From NCBI GenBank assembly GCA_026785745.1, contig JAJAZO010000337.1, positions 1 to 5,013 on the forward strand: a DNA stretch of 5,013 nucleotides. The letters run 5' to 3'. The stretch comes from Chitinophagaceae bacterium (GTDB lineage: Bacteria > Bacteroidota > Bacteroidia > Chitinophagales > Chitinophagaceae). Numbering within the stretch: position 1 is the stretch's first letter; each line of letters starts with the position of its first letter. This document shows positions 4,809 to 5,013 of this stretch, one piece after another. The notes under the pieces are model-generated. The model did no database searches, was not told the DNA's origin, and saw only the letters and a list, made by a program, of their open reading frames with translations. Position numbers and translations under genes: made by a program.

Positions 4809-5013
4809 CTATTTTCTACTTGCTGAATGAAAGAAACGACCAATAACTCTGGCTATCCGGGCATATACTTCTTTATTAAAAAGCTGTGAATCCCTCATGG
4901 CCTTATAAATAAGAAAAAGAGCAACCGGTAACAGAATAAAGGTGGCCAACCACATACCGCCAAAAGGGCTAAGTGTACTTTCCTTGGCCATTTTTTCGCC
5001 AGCTGTACTGGAA
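4809..5013 (-). CDS. LptF/LptG-family permease, C-terminal fragment cut by the right window edge
   Basis: LptF and LptG are the inner-membrane permease subunits of the LptB2FG ABC transporter that extracts lipopolysaccharide and passes it towards the outer membrane. Only the last 67 residues are visible, opening STAGEKMAKESTLSPFGGMW. There is one hydrophobic helix (MWLATFILLPVALFLIYKAM, about 26-45 of the fragment) and a short charged tail after DSQLFNKEVY. The [S/T]xGEKxAKxG lead-in, the GMWL...LLP...F..YKA..DS helix and the ending are characteristic of the last membrane segment of Bacteroidota YjgP/YjgQ permeases. The true start lies beyond the window; an internal ATG at 4991 is not the start, since the frame stays open to the edge. 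Whether it is LptF or LptG cannot be told. The 99-bp gap to the lipoprotein gene suggests it is not tightly coupled to the next operon. Confidence 0.85.
   Translation of the reverse strand, partial: SSTAGEKMAKESTLSPFGGMWLATFILLPVALFLIYKAMRDSQLFNKEVYARIARVIGRFFHSASRK

Overview
This AT-rich window comes from a member of the Bacteroidota, most likely near Chitinophagaceae or Sphingobacteriia. The evidence is a good TTG-N20-TAnnTTTG promoter (the Bacteroidota consensus), the general absence of Shine-Dalgarno sequences, and the protein types: an LptF/LptG permease tail, an assimilatory APS reductase and CysD of Bacteroidota character, and a lipoprotein family common in this phylum. All eight genes lie on the minus strand, so the biological order runs from high to low coordinates.

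Reading 5' to 3' on the minus strand: the C-terminal tail of an LptF/LptG-type lipopolysaccharide-export permease (5013-4809, cut by the window edge); a predicted lipoprotein with a DxDxDG calcium-binding-like loop (4709-3930); a cation diffusion facilitator with a Cys-rich C-terminal tail and a TTG start (3917-2931); an OsmC-family thiol protein whose ATG directly follows the previous stop (2930-2526); and an Rrf2-family regulator with four clustered cysteines (2520-2113). A 124-bp gap with a clear promoter follows, then a 1-Cys (Prx6-type) peroxiredoxin (1988-1353), an APS reductase CysH (1349-636), a 237-bp gap full of palindromes, and the N-terminal 132 codons of CysD, the ATP sulfurylase small subunit (398 to the left edge).

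The genes fall into two tightly spaced groups. The upstream group (lipoprotein, cation exporter, OsmC protein, Rrf2 regulator) has gaps of 12, 0 and 5 nt and looks cotranscribed. The downstream group (peroxiredoxin, cysH, cysD and presumably cysN beyond the edge) is a sulfate-assimilation and peroxide-defence unit. CysD/CysN make APS from sulfate and ATP, and CysH reduces APS to sulfite. The regulator lies immediately upstream of the promoter of the sulfur unit, so it is a natural candidate to control it in response to Fe-S, cysteine or redox status; this is inference.

The least ordinary part is the cysH-cysD gap. It holds two copies of a 30-bp REP-like palindromic repeat 54 bp apart (one supplies the cysH stop codon), plus a run of three other potential hairpins. 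I see no CRISPR array, tRNA, rRNA, transposase gene or phage gene, and no convincing undescribed system. The window is mostly ordinary core metabolism with a few details worth checking.
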